DNA of 64,000 bases from Phycisphaerales bacterium. GTDB taxonomy: Bacteria; Planctomycetota; Phycisphaerae; Phycisphaerales; UBA1924. Under the pieces are notes generated by a model. It did no database searches, was not told the DNA's origin, and saw only the letters and a program-made list of their open reading frames with translations. The position numbers and the translations under genes are program-made. Shown piece by piece: positions 27,793 to 37,084 of this stretch. The DNA lies in contig JAHDXL010000008.1 in assembly GCA_023382935.1 (NCBI GenBank), positions 105,075 through 169,074 on the forward strand, read 5' to 3'. How positions within the stretch are numbered: position 1 is the first letter of the stretch; each line of letters opens with the position of its first letter.

Positions 27793-27857
27793 TTGGTTCG
27801 GGGGTAGGTCCGGGGGAAGGTCAGAGCACACCACACTCCGTCGGAGGAACGAGCGTC

Positions 27858-29840
27858 ATGGCAGATCTGAAGCAGATGAAGGGCGTTTCCGAGCGTGACC
27901 GGAAGATGATCGCCGACGCGGAGACGCTGCTTGGCCCCGAGCCCGCCTCGATGGGCGCGTTGAAGAACATGTTCTGGGGGCGTCTGCGCGAGGATCTGTA
28001 TTTTCCATATCCCGACGTGGCGCGAGATCGCCCGGAAGAGACGGCCGAGTGCGATCGCCTGCTGGCCGAACTCGATGACTACATGCGTCACGAGCATCCG
28101 ACGATCGAGATTGACCAGGAGCAGTACATCCCGGAGTGGGTGATCCAGCGTCTGTTCAAGTTGGGGGTGTTCGGGCTGACGATTCCGAAGGAGTACGGCG
28201 GGCTGGGGATGGGGATCACCAGTTACAACCGCGTGCTGGAGACGATCGGGCGCTACTGCGGATCGACGGCGGTGGTGGTGTCGGCCCACCAGTCGATCGG
28301 GTGCAAGGCGGTAATGCTGTTCGGCAACGACGAGCAGAAGAAGTGGTGGCTGCCGAAACTGGCGCGGGAGTGGCTCAGCGCGTTCTGTCTGTCGGAGCCG
28401 AACGTGGGGTGCGACGCGGGCGGCCAGGAGACCACGATCGAGAAGAGCGCGGACGGGGAGTACTACATCGTCAACGGGGAGAAGAAGTGGGCGACCAGCG
28501 GGGCGATCAGCGGGCTGTTCACGGTGATGGGCAAGCAGACGATGCCCGACGGGAGCAAGCGCGTGACCGCGGTGGTGTGCACGCCCGACATGCCGGGCAT
28601 TGATATTTTCTCGAAGAACCGGGCCAAGTGCGGCATCCGTGGCACGTGGCAGGCACGAATCCGCTTCAACGACGTGCGCGTGCCCAAGAGCCATCTGCTG
28701 CACAAGGAGGGCAAGGGGCTGAACGTCGCGCTGTCGTGCCTGAACTTCGGGCGCTGCACGCTGTCGGCCGGCATGCTGGGCGGGGCGGTCACTTCGATGG
28801 ATCAGGCGATCAAGTGGAGCCGTACGCGCCAACAGTTCGGGCGGCCGCTGTCGGACTTTGAACTGGTGCAACTGCGCATCGCCCGCATGGCGGCGCTGAC
28901 GTACGCGATGGACGCGGTGCTGTACATGACGACGGGGATGCTCGACCGGCACGACGAGGACATCATGCTGGAGACGGCCACATGCAAGGTGTTCTGCTCG
29001 GAGATGGGCTGGAAAGTCGTGAACGACGCGGTGCAGGTGATGGGCGGCGAAGCGTTCATGACCGAGAACGAGATCGAGCGGATTTTCCGCGACTCGCGCA
29101 TCAACACGGTGGTCGAGGGGGCCAACGAGGTGATGCAGAGTTTCCTGTTTGCCTACGGCGGCAAGCAGTTGGCTGAGAAACTGCTGGGCATGAAGGAGGC
29201 GCTGGAGAAGAAGCAGTTTTCGGGCGCGCTGGTCAAGGCTGCGATTCCCGTCGTCAAGGAGATCTACCTTGGCATGCGTCCCAAAGCGCCGACGATCAGT
29301 AAACTGCACCCTTCGCTGGTTCCACACGGGCGTCGCGTCACGGCGCTGATTAGCGAACTGACGTACCAGTTCAAGAAGGTGAGCAAGCAACTGGACGCGA
29401 AGATCATCGACCGGCAGGCGGTGCAGGCGCGCTTTGCCGACGCGGCCATGTGGATTCACGCGTGGCTGTGCACATTGTCGAAACTGGACAGCCAGTTGCG
29501 TGCGGGGTGCTCGGGGGTGGAGTTTGACCGCGACCGGGCGGCGGCGATGCACTTCTTCGACATGGCCGAACTTGAGATCCAGGCATGCTTCCGCGGCATG
29601 TACGAGAACGCGGACCAGTCAATGCTCAAGGCGGCTGAGGCGGCGATCGCGTTCAGCGACACGCAGCCGGTCGGGAACTTCTACATTCCCGAGAAGTCGC
29701 AGACGGATGCGCGTGGGAAGGGGAGAACCGCGGACCAGACGCACATCGCGCAGTTCCCGGGCACAGGGCTGGGCGTGGCGGGGGGGACGGGGCGCGAGCA
29801 TATGGGCGAGACCATCGCCCACTCGCACGAGCATCACTGA
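27858..29840 (+). CDS. Acyl-CoA dehydrogenase, VLCAD/ACAD9-like
   Basis: 660 residues, start supported by GGAGGAA. An N-terminal helical domain precedes the FAD-binding core: FCLSEPNVGCDAG, GEKKWATSG, GIRGTWQARIRFNDVRVP and the catalytic region VVEGANEVMQSFLF, with Glu near residue 419. A C-terminal extension of ~200 residues beyond the ~380-residue core matches very-long-chain (VLCAD/ACAD9) enzymes. It oxidises acyl-CoA to enoyl-CoA with electrons passed to ETF. It lies between the crotonases and the 2-oxo-acid dehydrogenase genes on the same strand. Confidence 0.92.
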   Translation: MADLKQMKGVSERDRKMIADAETLLGPEPASMGALKNMFWGRLREDLYFPYPDVARDRPEETAECDRLLAELDDYMRHEHPTIEIDQEQYIPEWVIQRLFKLGVFGLTIPKEYGGLGMGITSYNRVLETIGRYCGSTAVVVSAHQSIGCKAVMLFGNDEQKKWWLPKLAREWLSAFCLSEPNVGCDAGGQETTIEKSADGEYYIVNGEKKWATSGAISGLFTVMGKQTMPDGSKRVTAVVCTPDMPGIDIFSKNRAKCGIRGTWQARIRFNDVRVPKSHLLHKEGKGLNVALSCLNFGRCTLSAGMLGGAVTSMDQAIKWSRTRQQFGRPLSDFELVQLRIARMAALTYAMDAVLYMTTGMLDRHDEDIMLETATCKVFCSEMGWKVVNDAVQVMGGEAFMTENEIERIFRDSRINTVVEGANEVMQSFLFAYGGKQLAEKLLGMKEALEKKQFSGALVKAAIPVVKEIYLGMRPKAPTISKLHPSLVPHGRRVTALISELTYQFKKVSKQLDAKIIDRQAVQARFADAAMWIHAWLCTLSKLDSQLRAGCSGVEFDRDRAAAMHFFDMAELEIQACFRGMYENADQSMLKAAEAAIAFSDTQPVGNFYIPEKSQTDARGKGRTADQTHIAQFPGTGLGVAGGTGREHMGETIAHSHEHH

Positions 29841-29892
29841 GCAAGCGCGGGCGAGTTTACCCTGAGCCCCGAGTCGATTCCGGGAAGTGCGC

Positions 29893-31032
29893 ATGCCAAA
29901 GACCACCGTGTACACCGCGTCGATCGAGAACCTTCAGATCCTGGACGAGGATGGAGTGCTCGATGAATCGCTGGCGATGGAGGACGGGCGCCCGATTCTC
30001 ACCGACGAACAGGTGATGTACCTGTACGAGCAGATGTGGATCGGGCGTCACCTGGACGAAGTGGCGTTCAAACTGCAGCGGTCCGGGCGCATGGGCACGT
30101 ATCCGCAGAACAAGGGGCAGGAGGCCAACGCGGCGGCCGCCGGGCTGGCGATGAAGAAGGGTTCGGACTACATCGTGCCGGCGTATCGCGAGAACATCGC
30201 GATGCACATGCACGGGCTGCCATACCACTACATCCTGCTGCACTGGATGGGCGACGAACGCGGCAACCAGATTCCGGAGGGGGCGCTGCTGACGCCGCTG
30301 TCGGTGCCGATCGGCACGCACATGCTGCACGCGACGGGGATTGCGTGGGCGTTCAAACTGCGCAAGGAGCCGGACCGCTGCGCGATCACGTTCTTTGGTG
30401 ACGGGGCTACGAGCGAGGGCGATTTTCACGGCGCGATGAACTTCGCCTCGACGCTGTCGGTGCCGGTGATCTTCTACTGTCAGAACAACCAGTGGGCGAT
30501 CAGCGTGCCGCGGGAGCAGCAGATGAACTCGCCGACGGTGGCGCAGAAGGCGCTGTCCTACGAGATTCCGGCCATCCAGGTGGATGGCAATGACGTTTTC
30601 GCGGTCTACAAGGCCGTGCGTGATGCGAGGCGTCACTGTGTGCGCAACGGCGGCCCGTACTTCATCGAGGGCGTGACCTATCGACTGGGCGATCACACCA
30701 CGGCCGACGACGCCCGACGTTATCGCAGCGACGAGGAGGTCAGCGTGTGGGCGGGCAAGGATCCTCTCATCCGCACACGCAAGTACCTGGTCAATCGCGA
30801 GGCATGGAACGACGAGCGCCAGTTTGAACTGGAGAACCGGGCCAAGAAGATCGTGCACGAGATCGTGGCGGCCGCCGAGGGCATCGAGGCGCCGCGGGTG
30901 AGCGACATCTTCAGTCACATGTTCGCCGAGTTGGACAATGACCTGCGCCGGCAGCGAGACACGATGCGGACGAGCAGCATCGGGCAGGATCCCAGCCAGA
31001 TCGGGCTCAGGAGTCAGCCCCAAAACGCGTAG
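29893..31032 (+). CDS. pdhA: 2-oxo-acid (pyruvate-type) dehydrogenase E1 alpha
   Basis: 379 residues. The thiamine-diphosphate motif is complete: GDGATSEGDFHGAMNF to FYCQNNQWAIS, spaced as in E1 alpha. YRENIAMHMHGLPYHYI and HTTADDARRYRS, followed by the WAGKDPLIR segment, resemble Gram-positive-type PdhA more than human BCKDHA; a branched-chain substrate remains possible because leucine-degradation genes lie just upstream. The ATG at 29893 is preferred to the GTG at 29887. E1 beta starts 9 bases after its stop. Confidence 0.88.
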   Translation: MPKTTVYTASIENLQILDEDGVLDESLAMEDGRPILTDEQVMYLYEQMWIGRHLDEVAFKLQRSGRMGTYPQNKGQEANAAAAGLAMKKGSDYIVPAYRENIAMHMHGLPYHYILLHWMGDERGNQIPEGALLTPLSVPIGTHMLHATGIAWAFKLRKEPDRCAITFFGDGATSEGDFHGAMNFASTLSVPVIFYCQNNQWAISVPREQQMNSPTVAQKALSYEIPAIQVDGNDVFAVYKAVRDARRHCVRNGGPYFIEGVTYRLGDHTTADDARRYRSDEEVSVWAGKDPLIRTRKYLVNREAWNDERQFELENRAKKIVHEIVAAAEGIEAPRVSDIFSHMFAELDNDLRRQRDTMRTSSIGQDPSQIGLRSQPQNA

Positions 31033-31041
31033 GAGCCCGCC

Positions 31042-32016
31042 ATGGCCAATCTCACACTCGTGCAGGCAATCAATCTTGCTCTGGCCCAGGAGATGGAGCG
31101 TGACGATCGCGTCGTGCTGCTGGGGGAAGACGTGGGGGTGAACGGCGGCGTGTTCCGCGTGACCGAGGGGCTCGCCCAGCGCTTCGGCGAGCACCGCGTG
31201 CAGAACACTCCGCTGGACGAATCCGGCATCATCGGCGTCTCGATCGGGCTGGCGATGGCGGGGATGCGCCCGGTGCCGGAGATCCAGTTTGACGGATTCT
31301 TGGGCCCGGCCTATGACCAGATCGTCAACCACGCGGCCCGCTTCCGCAACCGCACGCGCGGCGCGATCACGATTCCGCTGACGATTCGCGTGCCGGTGGG
31401 CGGGGGCATTCATGCGCCCGAACTGCACTCGGACTCGCCGGAGGCGATCTACGCGCATTCGCCGGGTCTGAAGGTGGTGATGCCGAGCACGCCTCGTGAC
31501 GCCAAGGGGCTGCTCACCAGCGCCATTCGCGATCCGGACCCGGTGATTTTCTTTGAGCCCAAGCGCGTGTACCGGGCGTATCGCGAGGAAGTCCCGGAGG
31601 ACGAGTACACCATCCCGATCGGCAAGGCCAAGGTCGTGAACGAGGGCGATGACATCACGGTGATCACCTGGGGCGCCAGCGTGTTCCAGTGCCTGGAGGC
31701 GATGGACGCGCTGCCCGAGGACGTGAGCCTGGAACTGATCGACCTGCGCACGATCGATCCGATTGACACCGACACCATCGCGGCCAGCGTGGAGAAGACG
31801 GGGCGCTGCGTGGTGGTGCACGAGGCGCCGGTGACGTGCGGACTGGGGGCGGAGATCTCGTCGCGCATCCAGGAGCGGTGCTTCCTGAATCTCGAGGCGC
31901 CGGTGCAGCGTGTCGGCGGCTTCGACACCATCATGCCGTATTACAAACTGGAACTGGATTACTTGCCCGACGCACAGCGCATCGGAAAGGGGATCATGGA
32001 ATGTCTGGCTTATTGA
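31042..32016 (+). CDS. pdhB: 2-oxo-acid (pyruvate-type) dehydrogenase E1 beta
   Basis: 324 residues with AGGAG before the ATG. It pairs with E1 alpha in an alpha2-beta2 decarboxylase. Family segments include LLGEDVGVNGGVFRVTEGL, FGEHRVQNTPLDESGIIG, a long YDQIVNHAARFRNRT stretch and, near the C-terminus, LIDLRTIDPIDTDTI and VHEAPVTCGLGAEI. Length is typical. The last 16 bases overlap a very small gene at 32001. No E3 (lipoamide dehydrogenase) gene is in the window. Confidence 0.93.
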   Translation: MANLTLVQAINLALAQEMERDDRVVLLGEDVGVNGGVFRVTEGLAQRFGEHRVQNTPLDESGIIGVSIGLAMAGMRPVPEIQFDGFLGPAYDQIVNHAARFRNRTRGAITIPLTIRVPVGGGIHAPELHSDSPEAIYAHSPGLKVVMPSTPRDAKGLLTSAIRDPDPVIFFEPKRVYRAYREEVPEDEYTIPIGKAKVVNEGDDITVITWGASVFQCLEAMDALPEDVSLELIDLRTIDPIDTDTIAASVEKTGRCVVVHEAPVTCGLGAEISSRIQERCFLNLEAPVQRVGGFDTIMPYYKLELDYLPDAQRIGKGIMECLAY

Positions 32017-32150
32017 TTACACTTGCCAAGCAGGTGCCGGCGACTGTCGAAGGCGACCTGACCAGGGTCATCATCGGGGTGATGATTGGCGCGGGGCTGG
32101 TCATGCTCGCGGTGTTTGCCGCCCGGGCGCCGCGCGAGTGGTCGCGGTAA
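32001..32150 (+). CDS. 49-residue single-pass membrane peptide
   Basis: A short frame overlapping the end of E1 beta by 16 bases. GGAAAGGGG lies upstream of its ATG at a suitable distance. The product has one hydrophobic helix (RVIIGVMIGAGLVMLAVFAA, ~22-41) and a short basic tail (RAPREWSR). It sits between E1 beta and E2 of a complex that is otherwise cytoplasmic. Coding is supported by the ribosome binding site and the helix, not by any homology that I can check, so it could be chance. Confidence 0.45.
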   Translation: MSGLLITLAKQVPATVEGDLTRVIIGVMIGAGLVMLAVFAARAPREWSR

Positions 32151-32217
32151 TCGCGTGGCGGCCCGATCGAGCGTCGGGGGGCTGCTGGTGCGCATGAAGA
32201 CGAACAGGGGCTGAAGA

Positions 32218-33603
32218 ATGTCTCACAAGGCTCATCCCGATCCCAACGTGTTCATCCTGCCTGACCTGGGCGAGGGCGTGCATGAGGCCGAACTCATCTC
32301 CTGGAAGGTAAAGGTCGGGCAGCACGTCGAGGAGCACGACATCATCGCCGAGATGGAGACCGACAAGGCGCTGGTAGAGGTTCCCAGCCCCCGCGCCGGT
32401 GTCATCCGGCAGTTGCACGGCGAAGTCGGGCAGATTCTTAACGTGGGCAACCCGCTGGTGACGTACGAGCCCGACGGGCAGGCGGTGCATCAGCCCCGTG
32501 CCGACGATGCGCTGTCGGATCCGCACCCGGCCGACAACTCGGTGCATGAGGTGAGCGAGGACGCGGGCACGGTGGTCGGCTCGATGAGCGGTGAGATGGC
32601 CGGGCTCAGGTCGCGTGAGGGCAAGGCGCTGGCGGCGCCGGCGGTGCGGCGACTGGCCCGCGACATGGGCGTGGATCTGCAGTTGGTACAGGGAAGCGGC
32701 ATCGGCGGTCGCATCACGGCCAGGGACGTGCAGCAGGCGGCCTTGCGCGGTTCGTCGGCCGAGAGCAAGCCGACCTCGCAGCCCGGTGCGGCCTCGCCGG
32801 CGGGCATGCGCGTCGCGCCGAGCATGTCGGCCGGACCCCGTGTCGAGCCGGGTTTGCGAGCCGCGCCCGAGCCGGCGCAGCGCGTCAGCATCCCGGCGGG
32901 CGAGGACTTTGCCCGCGTGCCATTCCGGGGCGTGCGCCGCAAGATCGCCGAGCGTCTGCGCGCCAGCGTGGACACAGCGGTGCACTTCACTGTGATGGAC
33001 GAGGCCGACGTGACCGAACTCGACGCGCTGCGCCGGCAGTTGGCGGCCGCGTCGGGGGAGAAGGTGAGTTTCCTGCCGTTCGTGTGCTCGGCCGTGGCCC
33101 GGGCGCTGACGGGCAAGTTCGGCGCGCTCAACGCAACGGTCGACGAACAGGCGGGCGAGATCGTGCAACACCGCAGCGTGCACATGGGTATCGCCACGGA
33201 TACCGAGTCGGGACTGATGGTTCCGGTGATGCGCGACTGCGACCGCATGGGCGTGCTCGAGATTTCGCGCCAGATCGGCGCCATCGCCGCCTCATCTCGC
33301 GATCGTTCGATCGATCGCGAGCAGTTGATGGGATCGACGTTCACCATCAGCAACGTGGGTAGTTATGCCGGGCGTTTTGCCACGCCCGTGATCAACGCGC
33401 CCGAGGTGGGGATTCTGGCGGTGGGGCGCACACGCGACGGCATGGTGGTCAGGGATGGTTGGTTCCGCGTTGGCAAACTGATGCCGCTCAGCCTGGCGTG
33501 CGACCACCGGGTGGTCGACGGGGCGACGGCGGCGCTGTGCCTGGCGGAGATCGTCGATCTGCTGCAGAATCCGTCGCAGTTGCTGGCGCCGGCACGCGGG
33601 TGA
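32218..33603 (+). CDS. pdhC: 2-oxo-acid dehydrogenase E2, dihydrolipoamide acyltransferase
   Basis: 461 residues in the classical order. A single lipoyl domain has its lysine in METDKALVEV (~49). An Ala/Pro-rich linker leads to the peripheral-subunit-binding domain (APAVRRLARDMGVDLQLVQG, ~138-157), a second linker and the acyltransferase domain, whose active site is DHRVVDG near residue 430. It passes the acyl group from E1 to CoA. Spacing to E1 beta is 201 bases, mostly occupied by the 49-residue peptide gene. Ring of 24 or 60 copies is expected for the family. Confidence 0.94.
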   Translation: MSHKAHPDPNVFILPDLGEGVHEAELISWKVKVGQHVEEHDIIAEMETDKALVEVPSPRAGVIRQLHGEVGQILNVGNPLVTYEPDGQAVHQPRADDALSDPHPADNSVHEVSEDAGTVVGSMSGEMAGLRSREGKALAAPAVRRLARDMGVDLQLVQGSGIGGRITARDVQQAALRGSSAESKPTSQPGAASPAGMRVAPSMSAGPRVEPGLRAAPEPAQRVSIPAGEDFARVPFRGVRRKIAERLRASVDTAVHFTVMDEADVTELDALRRQLAAASGEKVSFLPFVCSAVARALTGKFGALNATVDEQAGEIVQHRSVHMGIATDTESGLMVPVMRDCDRMGVLEISRQIGAIAASSRDRSIDREQLMGSTFTISNVGSYAGRFATPVINAPEVGILAVGRTRDGMVVRDGWFRVGKLMPLSLACDHRVVDGATAALCLAEIVDLLQNPSQLLAPARG

Positions 33604-33651
33604 GCGGCTTCCCGGCGTGCGTGAAGTCCGCCTGGATCGCGCGGGGCATAC

Positions 33652-35358
33652 ATGCTCAAGATCCTCTCAGCGCAGATTCTCACGCTGACATCCAGGCGCC
33701 GCGATCGCCGGAATGTGGCGATTCTTTCGCAGTTCATCGTCATTCTCGTGGTTCTGGTGCTGGTGTACTCGGGCATTTTCCAGGCCCTGATGCATCTCGA
33801 GGGGCAGGAGCACACTTTCATCGATGGCGTCTACTGGACGCTGGTAACGATGTCGACGCTCGGCTTCGGCGACATCACCTTCCGCGAGACCCCGGGGCGC
33901 GTGTTCTCGATCGTGGTGATCCTCACCGGCACGATTTTCATGCTCACGCTGCTGCCGTTCGCGTTCATCCAGTTCTTCTACAGCCCGTGGATGGAATCGC
34001 GCCGCGCCGCCATCGCGCCGCGGGCGCTGCCGCCGGAGACGCGGGATCACGTCATTCTCACGAATTACGGGGCACTCAACTCATCGCTGGTGCGGCGGCT
34101 GGTGCGGGCGGGCACGCCGCACGCGGTGATTGTGCCCGATATCGATGAGGCCATTCGGCTGCACGATCAGGGCATCAGCGTAATGCTGGGCGAGCCGGAC
34201 AATCCGGAGACCTACCGGGCCGCGCGTGCCGATCAGGCGGGTCTCATCATCGCGACGCTCGAGGATGCGCAGAATGCCGCCGCCGCGCTGGCAGCGCATT
34301 CTGTCTGCGGCTCTGCGCGCATCGTGACGGTGACGACGCGGAGCCACGCCGAGAAGGTCTGCCAGGCGGCGGGCTCGACGCATGTGCTTCAGTTGGCCCG
34401 GCATACGGGCGTTTCGCTGGCCAACCGCATCGTCGGGGGCGATGCGATGACCCACGTCATCGGCTCGCTCGACGCCCTGCTGATCGCCGAAGCAAACGCC
34501 CTGCGCACGCCGCTGGTCGGCAAGACGCTGCGGGAGAACCGGCTGAATGAACTGGGTGTGATGGTGGTGGGGGTGTGGGACCGCGGCGTGTTCCAGCCGG
34601 CCGGGCCCGACACGATGATCACGTCGAGCACGATCCTTGTTCTCGCCGGCACGCGCGAGCAACTGGATCGCTACGACGAGGAATTCTCGATCTACAACGT
34701 CTCGAGTGGGCACGTGATCATCATCGGTGCGGGGCGCGTGGGCGCCGCCACCGCGCGAGCCCTAGAAACGCGCGGCGTCGAGTTCCGCATCATCGAGCGC
34801 ATCCCCAAGTCCCCGGCGCCGTCCACGCTGATCGAGGGCGATGCATCCGATCCGGAAGTGCTTGCCGAGGCGGGGCTGGCGGCCGCCCACGCCGTGGTCA
34901 TCACGACGCACGATGACACCATTAACATCTACCTGACGATCCTGATCCGGCATCTGCGGCCGGACATCCAGATCATCAGCCGTTCCTCGCTGGAGCGGAG
35001 CGTCGAAGCGCTGCACCGCGCCGGGGCCGACTTCGTAGTCTCCACCGCCTCGGTGCTGGCGGGGTTCGTGATGAACCTGCTGCGTGACGCCAGCATGCTG
35101 ATGCTGGCCGAGGGCATGACCATCTTCCGCTTCAAGGTGCACGGCGACCTGGAGGGGCACACGCTCGCGCAACTCGACCTGCGTCGCCGAGCAGGTTGCA
35201 GCGTGCTGGCGGTGTATGCCGATGGGCAAATGCACCCCAACCCTTCGGCAAGTCACGTGCTGACGCCGGGCAGCGAACTGCTGGTGATCGGGGGGACTGG
35301 GGCCGAGGAGCGGCTCGAGGCCGTTTCCCATGCCGGGCTGGGTCACTCAGCAGGCTGA
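33652..35358 (+). CDS. Potassium channel with two RCK (TrkA) domains
   Basis: 568 residues. The membrane part has one segment at ~26-46, a pore loop (TLVTMSTLGFGD, ~63-74) and a second segment at ~86-108. The selectivity filter reads TLGFGD rather than TVGYGD. The remaining ~450 residues carry two Rossmann-type RCK modules: the first binding pattern is weak, whereas the second reads VIIIGAGRVGAATARALE, plus a TrkA-C-like end domain. Cytoplasmic gating by nucleotides or ions is expected. It starts 48 bases after E2; no functional link is apparent. Confidence 0.9.
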   Translation: MLKILSAQILTLTSRRRDRRNVAILSQFIVILVVLVLVYSGIFQALMHLEGQEHTFIDGVYWTLVTMSTLGFGDITFRETPGRVFSIVVILTGTIFMLTLLPFAFIQFFYSPWMESRRAAIAPRALPPETRDHVILTNYGALNSSLVRRLVRAGTPHAVIVPDIDEAIRLHDQGISVMLGEPDNPETYRAARADQAGLIIATLEDAQNAAAALAAHSVCGSARIVTVTTRSHAEKVCQAAGSTHVLQLARHTGVSLANRIVGGDAMTHVIGSLDALLIAEANALRTPLVGKTLRENRLNELGVMVVGVWDRGVFQPAGPDTMITSSTILVLAGTREQLDRYDEEFSIYNVSSGHVIIIGAGRVGAATARALETRGVEFRIIERIPKSPAPSTLIEGDASDPEVLAEAGLAAAHAVVITTHDDTINIYLTILIRHLRPDIQIISRSSLERSVEALHRAGADFVVSTASVLAGFVMNLLRDASMLMLAEGMTIFRFKVHGDLEGHTLAQLDLRRRAGCSVLAVYADGQMHPNPSASHVLTPGSELLVIGGTGAEERLEAVSHAGLGHSAG

Positions 35359-35363
35359 GTCAG

Positions 35364-35684
35364 TCAGATGAACTTTTCGGCCTCTTTCTTCATCTGCGGC
35401 TGCATCCTGCGCAGTTCGGAGTTGCTCATCTGCGAACCCGAGTTGCCCTCATTCTCGGGGCGGTCACTGCCTTCCACCTGCTTCCTGACTTCCTGGCACA
35501 CATGCGCGATGCAGTCGTCCACGCTGGACTCGTCGAGTTTTCCGTTGCGGATGCCTTTGACGCAGACTTTTCGCCACGCGGCCAAGCCGGGTGACATGCC
35601 ATCCTTGACAAACGCCTCGATCACGAGCGCCAGTTCCTTGCGGTTCAATTTCACCGCCTTTGTGTACTTCACGGGTGGGGGCAT
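35364..35684 (-). CDS. Small hypothetical protein
   Basis: 106 residues, charged and helical, with no signal, membrane segment or recognised motif. Three cysteines lie in the first two thirds (KVCVKG, DDCIAHVCQE). Composition and codon use resemble neighbouring genes. Its stop is 5 bases from the convergent K+ channel gene. It is divergent from the radical SAM gene at 35809. Confidence 0.55.
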   Translation of the reverse strand: MPPPVKYTKAVKLNRKELALVIEAFVKDGMSPGLAAWRKVCVKGIRNGKLDESSVDDCIAHVCQEVRKQVEGSDRPENEGNSGSQMSNSELRRMQPQMKKEAEKFI

Positions 35685-35808
35685 GCACGTCCTCCGGAAA
35701 AAGGTCCAGTAAGAAGCGCGGCCACAGGCCGGTGCTCACGCTGACAGACGTGCATAGTACAGGAGAAGGTGTTGCATCCCCGGGGATCCAAACGCATACC
35801 ATACGTCA

Positions 35809-36909
35809 GTGCCCGAGTTCGTCCCAAGCCGCCCCGAGTCTGCAGACCCACTCATCCGGGGCCGGGGTTCGGCTGTCAACCCGCCCAACCGCTTCGAGAA
35901 GGTCGGGCTGACGATCGACGGCGAGTATCTCGACGAGGTGGCGGCCGAGCATCCGCAGGGCCGTCAGGTTCGGACGCAGATCCTCGCCGACATCGCGCGC
36001 ACCATCATCAATCCCGTGGAAAGCCCCGACCTGCCTTTCTGCTGGACCATCAATCCCTATCGCGGGTGCGAGCACGGGTGCCCGTACTGCTACGCCCGCC
36101 CCACGCACGAGACGTTCGGGCTGAGTTGCGGGCTTGACTTTGAGACGAAGATTTATGTCAAGCACGACGCCGCCCGCCTGCTGCGAGCCGAACTGTCGCG
36201 CGATTCATGGCGCGGCGAGCCGATCATGATGAGCGGGGTGACCGATCCGTACCAGCCGATGGAGCGCGACCTGAAGATCACGCGGCAGTGCCTGGAGGTG
36301 ATGGCCGAGTTCGGTCAGCCCGTGTCGGTGATTACGAAGAACCGGCTGGTGACGCGCGACGTTGACCTGCTCAGTCGCCTCGCGTCCCAGGGCAGGGCCG
36401 TGGTGCGCCTCAGCCTCACGACGCTGGATGCGAAACTGTCGAGCATGCTCGAGCCGCGAGCCTCGTCGCCACGCGACCGTCTGGCCGCCATCCGCGAACT
36501 GACCGCGGCCGGCATTCCCGTCGGTGTGATGACGGCGCCGATCATCCCCGGGCTGAACGACGAGATGATCCCCGCTCTGCTCGAGTCGGCGGCCGAGGCG
36601 GGCGCCCAGCACGCGGCTTACACGCTGCTGCGTCTGCCTTGGCAGGTCGAGCAGGTGTTCGAGCAGTGGCTGCGGGAGAACCTGCCTGATCGCGCCGCGC
36701 GTGTGATGAACACGTTGAAGGCAGCCCGTGGGGGGAAGGTGTACGACGCGGCTTTCAACCGTCGGATGCGCGGGTGGGGCGTGCGGGCCGAGCAGATTGG
36801 CAAGATGCACAAGTTGATGTGCCGACGTTACGGGCTGGACAAGCCCTCGCCGCCGCTGACGCCGATGCCGCCGCGCGGGCAGGGCATGCTCTTTTCTCCA
36901 CAGACCTGA
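35809..36909 (+). CDS. PA0069-type radical SAM protein
   Basis: 366 residues from a GTG. The iron-sulfur ligand motif is CEHGCPYCYARPTHE (C-x3-C-x2-C), typical of the PA0069/SplB-like subgroup. Upstream it has the family stretch VESPDLPFCWTINPYRGCEH; downstream are ISMSGVTDPYQPMERDL-like substrate loop residues (MMSGVTDPYQPMERDL) and a C-terminal segment ending in WGVRAEQIGKMHKLMCRRY. Such proteins cleave SAM to a radical, but the physiological substrate of this subgroup is not known to me. Confidence 0.9.
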   Translation: MPEFVPSRPESADPLIRGRGSAVNPPNRFEKVGLTIDGEYLDEVAAEHPQGRQVRTQILADIARTIINPVESPDLPFCWTINPYRGCEHGCPYCYARPTHETFGLSCGLDFETKIYVKHDAARLLRAELSRDSWRGEPIMMSGVTDPYQPMERDLKITRQCLEVMAEFGQPVSVITKNRLVTRDVDLLSRLASQGRAVVRLSLTTLDAKLSSMLEPRASSPRDRLAAIRELTAAGIPVGVMTAPIIPGLNDEMIPALLESAAEAGAQHAAYTLLRLPWQVEQVFEQWLRENLPDRAARVMNTLKAARGGKVYDAAFNRRMRGWGVRAEQIGKMHKLMCRRYGLDKPSPPLTPMPPRGQGMLFSPQT

Positions 36910-37084
36910 TGCCTGATGTAGCCGGGGTTGGCCAAACCTGGCCTGCGTTTACGGCGCAAGAGCATGTCACGCGAGGGAACACCGATTCGCCCGGCGGCAT
37001 CAGGATTGCATCATCCGCAATTGTTGGTACGCTGATCGCCGGGGGGTCCGGCGGCCGCGCCGCCATCAAGAGGAGACACAAGAC

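Noticed and set aside
27204..29552. 782-residue frame on the minus strand
   Set aside because: It lies antisense to the acyl-CoA dehydrogenase and the third crotonase, is His/Arg-rich and has no motif. High GC gives long shadow frames.
29857..31821. 654-residue frame on the minus strand
   Set aside because: Antisense to E1 alpha and E1 beta, which have clear family motifs.
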